Source: Heterodera schachtii (Eukaryota > Nematoda > Chromadorea > Rhabditida > Heteroderidae). Taken from it: DNA of 64,000 nt. The notes below the pieces were generated by a model. The model worked only from the letters and a program-made list of their open reading frames with translations. It did not search any database and was not told the DNA's origin. A program made the position numbers and the translations under genes. The DNA is taken from contig SIJG01000030.1 of assembly GCA_023374025.1 (NCBI GenBank), positions 808,644 to 872,643 of the forward strand, read 5' to 3'. The number at the start of each line of letters is the position of its first letter. Position 1 is the first letter of the stretch. This document shows positions 11,729 through 23,653 of this stretch, one piece after another.

Positions 11729-13335
11729 TTACTCTTCCTCCTCTTCCTCCTCTGCTTCTTCTTCTCCGCTTCTCCCGCTGCTCATCATCAGAATGGCCTC
11801 CATCCGTTCTTGCAAAGTCAATTTTTTGGTGGCAAACTCCTCCGCCAATTTTGCTGCTTCTGTTCGTTTATCGCTTGCATCTTCACATTCTTCGGTCGAA
11901 AGGTCGAAAGGCGGCGTCGGCAACGGAAGCACGGACTGATTGGTCATTGGTAAAATTCTAAAAAAAGGCAGATGGAATACACTGACAATGGGTCATAAAT
12001 GGTCTTGAGTGTATAGGATTTGCCGGACTTCTTAAATTTTGAAAGAAGCATCGAGACCAAACCCTATCAGAATGAAAATCGGATGACTAGACAACAAATT
12101 TTGACCACACAAAAACCAAAATCAGACTGTAAACCTTTTTGATTTGGCATATGACTTAAAATTTGTAACTTTCCAAGGAATTGAGTTGGATAAATTTAAA
12201 ATGAATTATCATTTAAATTTAATTTGCGTGTTAACCTACAGAATTTCGCCTTTTTTTATGCTGCTCTCTTTATGCCGCTCATCATCAGTTAATTTTGGCG
12301 CAACTTTTTGCACTGTCAATGGAATTGACCGTACCGGGGCATGCTCTAAAAATAATTTAATTTTAAATTTAGAATTAAATTAGTATTTAGCAGTTGCAAT
12401 ATTTTTCATTTATCAACGTGTATAATTTAAAATTCCCTTTTTAATTAAATTTTTCCTCCTGAATTCGACACGAAATGCTTTTGGTAACTCTGTGACGGGA
12501 GTTATTGTGCCACAATGGGAAAAGAGTTGGCGAATGCGCCATTCTATTGATGGAAAAGTTAAACATTATATTAGGGTAAAGTTGGATAATTTCTTAACAA
12601 ATTGTGCACGCCTTGCGCACATATAATTTACAAAACAAAAAATAAATAAAAAAAATCCCAAGTCAAATTTAAAAAATTATGGTAATCATCAAAATTCATA
12701 TCTTAAAGTGGGCTGTCTTTCTTTTAATAATAAAATAATATATCTGATAATTAATGGGAAGACTAACGGGCTAACTTTTTTTTGGAAAAATTTCTTAAAA
12801 TCAAACTTTCACTATATGGAATATTTTCACCATTCAAATGGGGCGCAAAACGGCACACAAAGATTGCGCTTTTCTTGGCGGAAATTCTTTTTTCGATTTG
12901 CTCAAGATTTTCACCAATCCGTTGATTTTTTCTTTCCAAATATTCTCCCAATTTCATATCCTTTAAGGATGAATTGCTGTGCATTTTTAAGAACAAAAAC
13001 TAAATAAATTCAATTAAGGAAAATTTCTTTTTTTTATGCTTTTTCGATTTAAAACAGCCAAAATACGATAATAGTCAAAGCTAAAATAAGCATAAAGAGA
13101 GGGGGGAGTGGGAATGAAAAGAAGCGGCGGAAGATGAGGAAGAGAAGAAAAAGCTCAAAAAGGAAGAGATAGGAAGACCTAGGAAAAAGTCGTCCTTTCA
13201 AAGATCGGCATATTCAAAAATGATTTTGGCTTCTGTAGGGGGATGGGAATTTTTCTTCTGCCAGTCCTTTCTCTCATTATGCATTATGTGTGGTTGGTCC
13301 TTTGGTCGCGGCTAATTTCTCACCGATGTTGCCAT
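11729..13335 (-). CDS. Multi-exon minus-strand gene with acidic C-terminus
   Basis: Exon 1, 13335-13324: ATG in an ACCATGG context, four codons (MATS), donor GTGAGA, phase 0. Exon 2, 12999-12776: after 'atttatttag', phase 0, contains MKLGEYLERKNQRIGENLEQ and IFVCRFAPHLNGENIPYS, ends in phase 2 at GTTAGC. A third exon probably starts at 12543 after 'ttccatcaatag', but its frame and donor are unresolved. One of its frames reads LFSHCGTITPVTELPKAFRV. Exon 4, 12345-12240: after 'attatttttag', reads HAPVRSIPLTVQKVAPKLT and onward, donor GTAGGT, phase 2. Exon 5, 11957-11729: after 'cctttttttag', exact phase match, contains PFDLSTEECEDASDKR, a helical charged stretch and an EEEAEEEEEEE tail, TAA at 11731-11729. 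No family was recognised. The acidic tail suggests a nuclear or chaperone-like protein, which is only a guess. Exons 1-3 lie in a duplicated segment and exons 4-5 do not. Confidence 0.5.
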
Positions 13336-16300
13336 GGTAAAACTTTTGTTTTACTCATTAGGATACAATTCAGCAATTTCAGAAAGTTTAAGATAAATTT
13401 TCGTTCACACAAAAGATCTGAGCATTCGTTATATAATCTGTTGAAACAAAATTATACCGATTGGATTACCCAGGAATTTTTTATTTATTTATTTCCAAGA
13501 TAAGATAAGACAATCTTTTAAATGGTTGCTGCTCTTGTTAAAAATGTAAAAAACACAAAATTTTAAATTAATATTTAATATTAATTGAATTTTGTAAATT
13601 TAATTGTTTCAAAAATAAACTTTTCATAATTTTTCTAAACATTCTATTTTCGATTAATAATTACTGCATTTCTAACATTTAATAATCGTTTTGTTTGTTA
13701 TTGACCAATCGATTGATCAATTAGGGGAAGTTGCCATTTTCTTGCTCGCGTATTGCAATGGCATTTGGTGGTCGCTTTTTGACACTAACAAATGTCGTCC
13801 AAATGCATTTGCTTCCGGCGTTTTTTGCAAACGAACGCCAACTCCAACGCCTTAAAATGGAATTTTTTATTAGAAAAATTCAATAAATTTTGCTAAAATT
13901 GAAACATCGACAATCTCAAAGTCTTATCGATTAAAGTTAGCCCTAATCTTTGCTTAACAAAAATTGACCAAAATTATACTGCAAGATACATAAAAAGAAT
14001 CACCAATATGAATGATTTTTCAATTTATTTATTTTAATTTTTAGATTGTTATTATCTTCACAAAGAGGTTATTATTTATAATTATATTTATTTTTAAGAA
14101 CCAATTATTTTTTATTTTATTCAATACATTTTGAAGTGTATAATATTATTTTTATTATCTCTTTTTAATTATTTCTTTGTGAAAAGAACAATAATATCTT
14201 TATTTTTAAGATACCTTATATTAATTAGTGATTGTTGGAGGTCATAATCGTAGAGCAATAATATTTTTTGATTATTGAATCAATATAAATTTTCAAATTT
14301 ATCTGAAAATGTTTTAGCCATTGGTTTTTAATTAATTATTTTATTTTTTAAAAGAAAATTTTATCTTTGTTTTACTTGATTTAAGGAAGGATTCAGGATG
14401 AAGTATATTTGTTGATTGAGTTACTAAGTGACTAACTATTAGTATTAATAATGCTTTCTTATTAAAAACCTTGCATTGAGGAGTTTTTCGGTTTTGAGCC
14501 GCAATTTCTAAGTGAAATATTGATGATTGTTACAAATTTTATTGAATTTGTATTAGCTTTAATATCAAGGTATTATATTATGTTTTTTTCCATATTTCAT
14601 TAAGCGAAACATTAATGTTTAGTTTAATTTATTAATCAATAAGAAATTCGGTAAAAAACTTATTCCAGTTTATCTTTTCTGTACATGATATTTATATCTT
14701 TTCATAAATAAAGACGAATATTAAAATACAATATGAATAAATTATTTTCATTTGAAAATATTTAATTCATTATCAGTTTTGAATTAAATGATTTATTTCG
14801 TTTTAAAATATTTGTATTTAATTAAAATTATGAATTATTTACTTAAATGCAATCGATAACAATCACTCCCTTTTATTCACCAAATTAAAAAATTGGCAGA
14901 AAGTTCACGTGCTTTTTATATCTTTTTTGACTTAAAATAAATATTTTATTATTTTTATTTTTGCTATTTCTGCCATTTTATTTTCAATTTAGTTTTTAAT
15001 TAATAAAAATAAATTAATTGTCCATTACCCAATCTCTAAGAATAAGTTCGTGTGTCGAGGATAAAAGTTTTTATGTTATTAAATTCAAAATTAAATTTAA
15101 AATTTTATAAAGTTTATTTTTAAATAAGTGATACATAGAGATCGGATTTTATTTAATGTTGTTTCACTCGAATTGATAAATATATTAGTATAAATAAATA
15201 AAAGTTTCTTTCGAGATTTTAGTATTATTTACTTTTTAATTTTTTTTTATTTATAATTGTCTTCCATATTATTATTTTTATTTAGCATTACCCACTTTCG
15301 GTTTCAATAATGCAGTTTATTTTTTTTAATTTTAATAAGTTCAAAGATGTTGTTTTAATTTAACCTTAATTCTTTTAAAAGTCAACCATTAAAAAGAATC
15401 TTTTATAAAAATTAAAAAGTGATGCAGGTTTTAATTTAATAACATTTATATTAATTCCAATTATAGAACCCTTTCAATAATGTTTACTCCTGCAAATGCC
15501 TGGCTAAAATTCACATATGTTCACATGAGATTTAATATTTATAATCTTTATTTTCAGTTAAAATTTAGATTTTTATAGAGTATAATTTTGGTTTAATATT
15601 AATTATATAGATTATGTTATGTAAATTTAATAAACGAAGATTCAATATATTATAGAAGCAATTTATAAGATTGCAAATTTAATATTTTGTTAACTTTTTT
15701 TCTAATTTGTTATGTGTAATATTTATAATTTATCATAAAAAATAATGCAGCATAGCAGCACACGCTTAATCGCAATTTTTGATATAAGTGACAGCATTGC
15801 CAGCCGCTTCTGTGACTAGGGATAATTATTTGAAGAATTTTTTTGTAATAAACTGTTTTTATTATTTGCCTTTTAAATTATTTATTTTTCAATTAAATTT
15901 ATATTTTTGTAAATTAAAATACATATTAATTTTTATGTAATTGCTGCAGTCAAAAATTATTATTATTTGAATTCAATAAATAAAATTATATACATTCTTT
16001 ATTTATTTGTTTTTTACACCATTTTATTATAATATTTTTTATATTGAATTTGAAATTAATTTTGTCTTTAACGAACGAACTTCCTATTCCGTCAATTTTC
16101 ATTTCATATTAATTTAGTGAATTTATATTATTATTTGTATTATCATTTTACAATTTTGTGTTTTTAATTTGCTTTTGACTTTTATTTATATTGCAATGGT
16201 ATTTTTATGCCATTTGGGATTGTTAAGGCTTTAATTTATTGGTGGCGGTGGAATAGATTTAAGGTGTTATTGATGGGGTTCCGCCCTCACGACCCCGGAA

Positions 16301-17712
16301 AATTAATCAACGTTTTCTATTTTTATTGTGATTTACAATTTGTAAAAATTTTGATGTTGGTTGTCTTAATGATTATCTCATTCAGAAGTAATCATAAATA
16401 ATAATTATAAATAAATTATTATTTTTTGGCTAAGCGTTTTTTTAAAAATTGCATTCTCACGTTCAAATATAGAAATCTTTCAATTATCATATGTAATTGT
16501 AAATTTAAAATTTGTGATTCTCGAATGCAAATATTAAAATCATGAAAACCTCACAAAATTCATCTTTTTAATTAAATTATTTTACTGCTAACCTGAGTTA
16601 ATTTAATTTTCGTAACAAAGTGCACTCAATTTCAACGTTCCAGACCAACTCTAGTTTTATGCAATTATTATTTAAATTTTTAAAGAAAATTATTTTTAAT
16701 ATAAATTTTTTGTAATATATTTTTTTGAATGAATGTGTATGTCATCTTAATATTTCTCAATAATTTAATCATATTTGGGATTTAATTTAACAGATTAAAA
16801 AAATAATAATAATTTATCTGAATATTACTCTCACCATTTACAACGTCAAACTGAAACACCTCATCTAATTTGAGTTTCAAGTTTTGTTCATTAATTTTAA
16901 TTTTGTTTCAAATAAATTTCAAAAACTTTTATCATAACTTTTAAATTTTCATTCGTCTTTTTTATTGATGCTTGCTTTAAGTTTTATTCTTTAAATGCTG
17001 TTGATTTCAAAAAAAAATAAACTTTTTTTTATATTTTATTTATTTTTCTGAAACATTTGAATATCTTCTGTCGAATTTTCACTTATTTATTTATTTAAAC
17101 GCATAATTTTTAGATCATTTTACATTATTTCAGATGATACAATGTTGTTCATCTTATAAAACCCATGATATTTAATTTGATTTTCCCATCGATTTTATAA
17201 AAACTAATATTTTTATCATTTTACTCGTTGAAAAATTAATTCGTTTTTATTTAAAAGTATACATGGTTCGGTTATCCATTTTTTAAAATTACAATAAATT
17301 TTTTATTTAATAATTTGTATAATAAATTGAGGCTCAGAAATTTGATAGGTTCCATCCAACTTGAAATGAAACTGGGTATATCAATAGAGTTAATTTAAAA
17401 TCATTTATTAAATTATAATTTATTTTAAATAAATGCAAGGATTTTTACAATATTTCAAAATTAATTATTTTTTTAATTTTATTTATACCATATATTTAAT
17501 TTATCTTTTTAAGTGGATATTGTGTCAATGTTATTAGTTATTATTTAAAATTTATCTATTCGAAATTAATGAACGTCCTTTTCACGACAGTCTTAGTGCG
17601 AATTTAAGTTCTTTATTTTTATTTTTGTGTCATATTTAATCTAGTAAATTTTTTGGTAATAGCAAATTTTTTGTTTCCTATTTCTTATGCCTTGCCGAAT
17701 GATTTAAATTTT
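12411..17712. repeat. Large direct duplication, copy 1 (5.3 kb)
   Basis: It begins at 'tatcaacgtgtataattt' and ends at 'gatttaaatttt'. It matches 19444-23653 in the same orientation with only scattered differences. It contains two blocks absent from copy 2: 14324-15124 (about 0.8 kb) and about 16759-17031 (about 0.27 kb). Apart from exons 1-3 of the minus-strand gene and an island at 13735-13860 it is AT-rich and without recognised genes. Confidence 0.9.
13735..13860. other. Conserved GC-richer island, coding strand unclear
   Basis: This 125-bp island is kept almost unchanged in the duplicate (about 20767-20895). On plus, ATG at 13758 reads MAFGGRFLTLTNVVQMHLL and on to a stop. Two of the substitutions between copies are silent in that frame. 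Another plus phase reads EVAIFLLAYCNGIWWSLFD. On minus, after 'ccattttaag', a frame reads KTPEANAFGRHLLVSKSDHQ to a stop. Only one can be the real exon, if any. The silent differences slightly favour the ATG plus frame. Confidence 0.3.
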
Positions 17713-19443
17713 CCAAGATTAATTTTCGAAATTTTTCTGTTTTATATTTTTATTTAAACTCTCGGTGTTTTTTGCTTTTTGGGTTTTAATACAGATGGAA
17801 ATGGTTTCAAGTGAATTTATTCATAAGTTACTCAGAATTACATAAATAATAAAATTATAGTTTGGAAACTTTCAATAAATTAAATTTTATTTTATGTAAA
17901 AGAATAATTAATTTAATATAGTTTTATAAAGAATTTTATTTTCATTATTGATTCTATTAAGGTGATTAATATTTAATAACTAATTAGGCATTGTTCTTCT
18001 CGCTCAGGCAATGATGAGAGCGACTCGCTCGTGCAGACCGATAGATTATTATTGAATAATTATATTTAGAGTAAAATTCTTAGCTAAATATATAATGTTC
18101 CATCGATTATTCATGTTTAAATAGATGAAATGGCATAATTAAGTAATTTAATGCATTCTGCTGCTTAATTGACGCTTTTTATTTTTGTACCTAATTTAAT
18201 TTATATTTTTGAGTATTAGAAAAATTTAAAACATCATTACGTGAATTAGGAGTTTGTTGTTGTGTTTGTTAGAAATATGTATAATCAAATTTTAATTTAT
18301 ATTTAGAATTGATTATGATTATTTATTGCAATTAACATATATATAATAAAATATTTAGTTTATTTCTTTATAAAATATTTAACCTTAATATCAGTTATTT
18401 TTCTTTATATTTTTTATTTCATGGTGAATAATTACGCTGTGCAGTTTTTCATTAATTTACGATAAAAAAAATCAGGCAATATCGCTGTCTGAAAACTTAT
18501 TAAATTTAGAATTAAACTTTCATGAATCATTGTTTTTATTATATCGAATGATTTTATTAATTATTCATTGAATTCCGTAAAAAAAATTATTTAAATATAT
18601 TATTTTATTTAAATGATAATCTTTGGCTTTTAGTGAAATCTAACAAACATGCTGCTTCAATCATTTTTTTTGTATTTGTAAATTATATAATTTATTACTA
18701 GAATAAATTTATATTAGCATACCCTTTTGATATGCGTGTCGAACAGTGTTATTTTTTGCCAACCAAAGTTTTTGTTACATCAGTTTTTTTAAATTTTTTG
18801 CTTTACTAATTCTTTTTTTAAATGAATATGAAAATATTAAAGATTTTAATTAATTAAATTATATATCGTTGGTCTGTTTTTAAATCCTATTTTTTTATTG
18901 TTCGAAATTTAGTCTTTTGTCTGTTGAGTTGTGATTGGTGCAACACTGGCAATGATCGGCTGCTGATCACATTTGTTTTATTTTTTTTTTTTGGCAATAA
19001 AATGGTGGTCACTTTATTCACATTAGAATTCTAATCGATAAAAGTGCAAAACCGTTAGTTTGAGTAATTCTCGGATATAATTTTCTTTAATTTTTTTCTC
19101 TAATTAGAATATATAAATGATGTACTATTTTCTCGCGTTCGAGTCCAGCTTTTCTAGCTCTTCACTTATTTATGTTTTATTCATATTTTGGTGCTTTGAT
19201 AAAGACAAATGTTAAATTAATATGTTTTGAAAAAATAAGTAATATTTTTTATCTTTTTATTTTCCATCTTTTCATTTGATTTATTAAATTCATTTACCTT
19301 TGAATTTAATTTTTTTTGTATCAGTCATTAACTGCAGCTCTTTTATCCATGCTTCAGTTGTTTACTGGTACTTATTTGATCAGCATCAAAAGTTTGCTTA
19401 GCCGCAATTTTTTCAGATTTTTTCTATCGTCGGAGAATTTGAC
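17713..19443. other. Spacer between duplication copies
   Basis: This is 1.7 kb of AT-rich DNA, unique within the window. A GC-richer patch, 'gagcgactcgctcgtgcag', lies at about 18019-18037. No gene or repeat boundary was found. Confidence 0.6.
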
Positions 19444-22400
19444 TATCAACGTGTATAATTTAAAATTCCCTTTTTAATAAATTTTTCCTCCTGAATTCGA
19501 CACGAAATGCTTTTGGTAACTCTGTGACGGAAGTTATTGTGCCACAATGGGAAAAGAGTTGGCGAATGCGCCATTCTATTGTTGTAAAAGTTAAACATTA
19601 TATTAGGGTAAAGTTGGATAATTACTTAACAATTGTGCACGCCTTGCGCACATATAATTTACAAAACAAAAATAAATAAAAAAAATCCCAAGTCAAATTT
19701 AAAAAATTACGGTAATCATCAAAATTCATATCTTAAAGTGGGCTGTCTTTCTTTTAATAATAAAATAATATATCTGCTAGTTAATGGGAAGCCTTAACGG
19801 ACAACTTTTTTTTGGAAAAATTTCTTAAAATCAAACTTTCACTATATGGAATATTTTCACCATTCAAATGGGGCGCAAAACGGCACACAAAGATTGCGCT
19901 TTTCTTGGCGGAAGTTCTTTTTTCGATTTGCTCAAGATTTTCACCAATCCGTTGGTTTTTTCTTTCCAAATATTCTCCCAATTTCATATCCTTCAAGGAT
20001 GAATTGCTGTGCATTTTTAAGAACAAAAACTAAATAAATTCAATAAGGAAAATTTATTTTTTAATGCTTTTTCGATTTAAAACAGCCAAAATAAGATAAT
20101 AGTCAAAGCTAAAATAAGCATAAAGAGAGGGGGAAAGTGGGAATGAAAAGAAGCGGCGGAAGATGAGGAAGAGAAGAAAAAGCACAAAAAGGAAGAGATA
20201 GGAAGACCTAGGAAAAAGTCGTCCTTTCAAAGATCGGCATATTCAAAAATGATTTTGGCTCCTGTAGGGGGATTGGAATTTTTCTTCTGCCAGTCCTTTC
20301 TCTCATTATGCATTATGTGTGGTTGGTCCTTTGGTCGCGGCTAATTTCTCACCGATGTTGCCATGGTAAAACTTTTGTTTTACTCATTAGGATACAATTC
20401 AGCAATTTCAGAAAGTTTAAGATAAATTTTCGTTCACACAAACGATCTGAGCATTGGTTATATAATCTGTTTAAACAAAATTGTACCGATTGGATTACCC
20501 AGGAATTTTATATTTATTTATTTCCAAGATAGGATAAGACAATCTTTTAAATAGTTGCTGCTCTTGTTAAAAATGTAAAAAACACAAAAATTTTAAATTA
20601 ATATTTAATATTAATTGAATTTGTAAATTTAATTGTTTCAAAAATAAACTTTTCATAATTTTCCTAAACATTCTATTTTCGATTAATAATTACTGCATTT
20701 CTAACATTCTCTGCAAATATCATTTTTTGATCACTTTGACCAATCGATTGATCAATTAGGGGAAGTTGCCATTTTCTTGCTCGCGCATTGCAATGGCGTT
20801 TGGTGGTCGCTTTTTGACACTAACAAATGTCGTCCAAATGCATTTGCTTCCGGCGTTTTTTGCAAACGAACGCCAACTCCAACGCCTTAAAATGGAACTT
20901 TTTATTAGAAAAATTCAATATATTTGCTAAAATTGAAACATCGACAATCTCAAAGTCTTATCCATTAAAGTTAGCCCTAATCTTTGCTTAACAAAAATTG
21001 ACCAAAATTATACTGCAAGATACATAAAAAGAATCACCAATATGAATGATTTTTCAATTTATTTAATTTTAATTTTTAGATTGTTATTATCTTCACAAAA
21101 GAGGTTATTATTTATAATTATATTTATTTTTAAGAACCAATTATTTTTTATTTTATTCAATACATTTTGAAGTGTATAATATTATTTTTATTATGTCTTT
21201 TTAATTATTTCTTTGTGAAAAGAACAATAATATCTTTATTTTTAACATACATTCTATTAATTAGTGCTTGTTGGAGGTCAGAATCGGAGAGCAATAATAT
21301 TTTTTGATTATTGAATCAATATAAATTTTCAAATTTATCTGAAAATGTTTTACCCATTGTAAGTGATATATAGAGATCGGATTTTATTTAATGTTGTTTC
21401 ACTCGAGTTGATAAATGTATTAGTATAAATAAATAAAAGTTTTTTTCGAGATTTTAGTATTATTTACTTTTTAATTTTTTTATAAATAATTGTCTTCCAT
21501 ATTATTTTTAAATTAGCATTACCCACTTTCGGTTTCAGTAATGCAGTTTATTATTTTTTAATTTTAATAAGTTCAAAGGTGTTGTTTTAATTTAACCTTA
21601 ATTCTTTTAAAAGTCAACCATTAAAAAGAATCTTTTATAAAAATTAAAAAGTGATGCAGGTTTTAATTTAATAACATTTATATTAATTCCAATTATAGAA
21701 CCCTTTCAATAATGTTTACTCCTGCAAATGCCTGGCCAAAATTCACATATGTTCACATGAGATTTAATATTTATAATCTTTATTTTCAGTTAAAATTTAG
21801 ATTTTTATAGAGTATAATTTTGGTTTAATATTAATTATGTAGATTATGTTATGTAAAATTTAATAAACGAAGATTCAATATATTATAGAAGCAATTTATA
21901 AGATTGCAAATTTAATATTTTGTTAACTTTTTTTCCAATTTGTTAGACTAAATGTGTAATATTTATAATTTATCATAAAAAATAATGTAGCATAGCAGCA
22001 CACGCTTAATCGCAATTTTTGATATAAGTGACAGCATTGCCAGCCGCTTCTGTGACTAGGGATAATTATTTGGAGAATTTTTTTGTAATAAACTGTTTTT
22101 ATTATTTGCCTTTTAAATTATTTATTTTTCAATTAAATTTATATTTTTGTAAATTAAAAGTAAATATTAATTTTTATGTAATTGCTGCAGTCAAAAATTA
22201 TTATTATTTGAATTCAATAAATAAAATTATATACCATTTTATTATAATATTTTTTATATTGAATTTGAAATTAATTTTGTCCTTAACGAACGACTTCCTA
22301 TTCCGTCAATTTTCATTCATATTAATTTAGTGAATTTATATTATTATTTGTATTATCATTTTACAATTTTGTGTTTTTAATTTGCTTTTGACTTTTATTT

Positions 22401-23653
22401 ATATTGCAATGGTATTTTTATGCCATTTGGAATTGTTAAGGCTTTAATTTATTGGTGGCAGTGGAATAGATTTAAGGTGTTATTGATTGGGGTTCCGCCC
22501 TCACGACCCCGGAAAATTAATCAAAGTTCTCTATTTTTATTGTGATTTACAATTTGTAAAAATTTTGATGTTGGTTGTCTTAATGATTATCTCAGTTCAG
22601 AAGTAATCATAAATAATAATTATAAATAAATTTTATTTTTTGGCTAAGCGTTTTTTTTTAAAAATTGCATTCTCAAGTTCAAATATAGAAATCTTTCAAT
22701 TATCATATGTAATTGTAAATTTAAAATTTGTTATTCTCGAATGCAAATATAAAAATCATGAAAACCTCACAAAATTCATCTTTTTAATTAAATTATTTTA
22801 CTGCTAACCTGAGTTAATTTAATTTTCGTAACAAAGTGCACTCAATTTCAACGTTCCAGACCAACTCTAGTTTTATGCAATTATTATTTAAATTTTCAAA
22901 GAAAATTATTTTTAATATAAATTTTTTATAATATTTTTTTTGAATGAACATGTATGTCATCTTAATATTTCTTAATATTTTATTTATTTTTCTGAAACAT
23001 TTGAAATCTTCTGTCGAATTTTTTCACTTATTTATTTATTTAAACTCATAATTTTTAGATCATTTTACATTATTTCAGAAGATACAATGTTGTTCATCTT
23101 ATAAAACCCATGATATTTAATTTGATTTTCCCATCGATTTTATAAAAACTAATATTTTTATCATTTTACCCGTTGAAAAATTAATTCGTTTTTATTTAAA
23201 AGTATACATGGTTAGGTTATCCATTTTTTAAAATTACAAAAAATTTTTTATTTAATATTTGTATAATAAATTGAGGCTCAAAAATTTGATAGGTTCCATC
23301 CAACTTGAAATGTCACTGGGTATATCAATAGAGTTAATTTAAAATCATTTATCAAATTATAATTTATTTTAAATAAATGCAAGGATTTTTACAATATTTC
23401 AAAATTAATTATTTTTTTATTTTTTTTACCATATATTTAATTTATCTTTTTAAGTGGATATTGTGTCAATGTTATAAGTTATTATTTAAAATTTATCCAT
23501 TCGAAATTAATGAACGTCCTTTTCACGACAGTCTTAGTGCGAATTTAAGTTCTTTATTTTTATTTTTGTGTCATATTTAATCTAGTAAATTTTTTGGTAA
23601 TAGCGAATTTTTTGTTTCCTATTTCTTATGCCTTGCCGAATGATTTAAATTTT
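19444..23653. repeat. Large direct duplication, copy 2 (4.2 kb)
   Basis: It starts at 'tatcaacgtgtataattt' and ends at 'gatttaaat'. It lacks the 0.8-kb and 0.27-kb blocks of copy 1. Their junctions, 'acccattg|taagtgat' at 21359/21360 and one near 22978, have no terminal inverted repeats. They look like deletions in copy 2 rather than insertions in copy 1. Confidence 0.9.
19806..20364 (-). pseudogene. Duplicated 5' exons of the minus-strand gene
   Basis: This is the copy-2 counterpart of the gene at 11729-13335. Exon 1 (20364-20353) keeps ATG, MATS and the GTGAGA donor. Exon 2 (20029-19806) has the same 224-nt length, acceptor and GT donor. One visible amino-acid change is I to T in the EKRISAKK segment. 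The third-exon region follows at about 19575. Exons 4 and 5, including the stop and acidic tail, were not copied, so no complete product can be made from this copy. It could still be transcribed or fused to other exons. Confidence 0.5.

Noticed and set aside
13243..13503. 86-codon plus frame MGIFLLPVLSLIMHYVWL
   Set aside because: It is antisense to the start exon of the minus-strand gene. The copy-2 version varies without frame constraint, and it has no splice or family support.
14324..15124. Mobile element inserted in duplication copy 1
   Set aside because: The 801-bp difference has no inverted tips or target duplication. Deletion from copy 2 explains it more simply.
22028..22330. 100-codon plus frame in duplication copy 2
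   Set aside because: The matching region of copy 1 is interrupted, and the residues are mostly N, Y, F, I and L as expected from AT-rich sequence.
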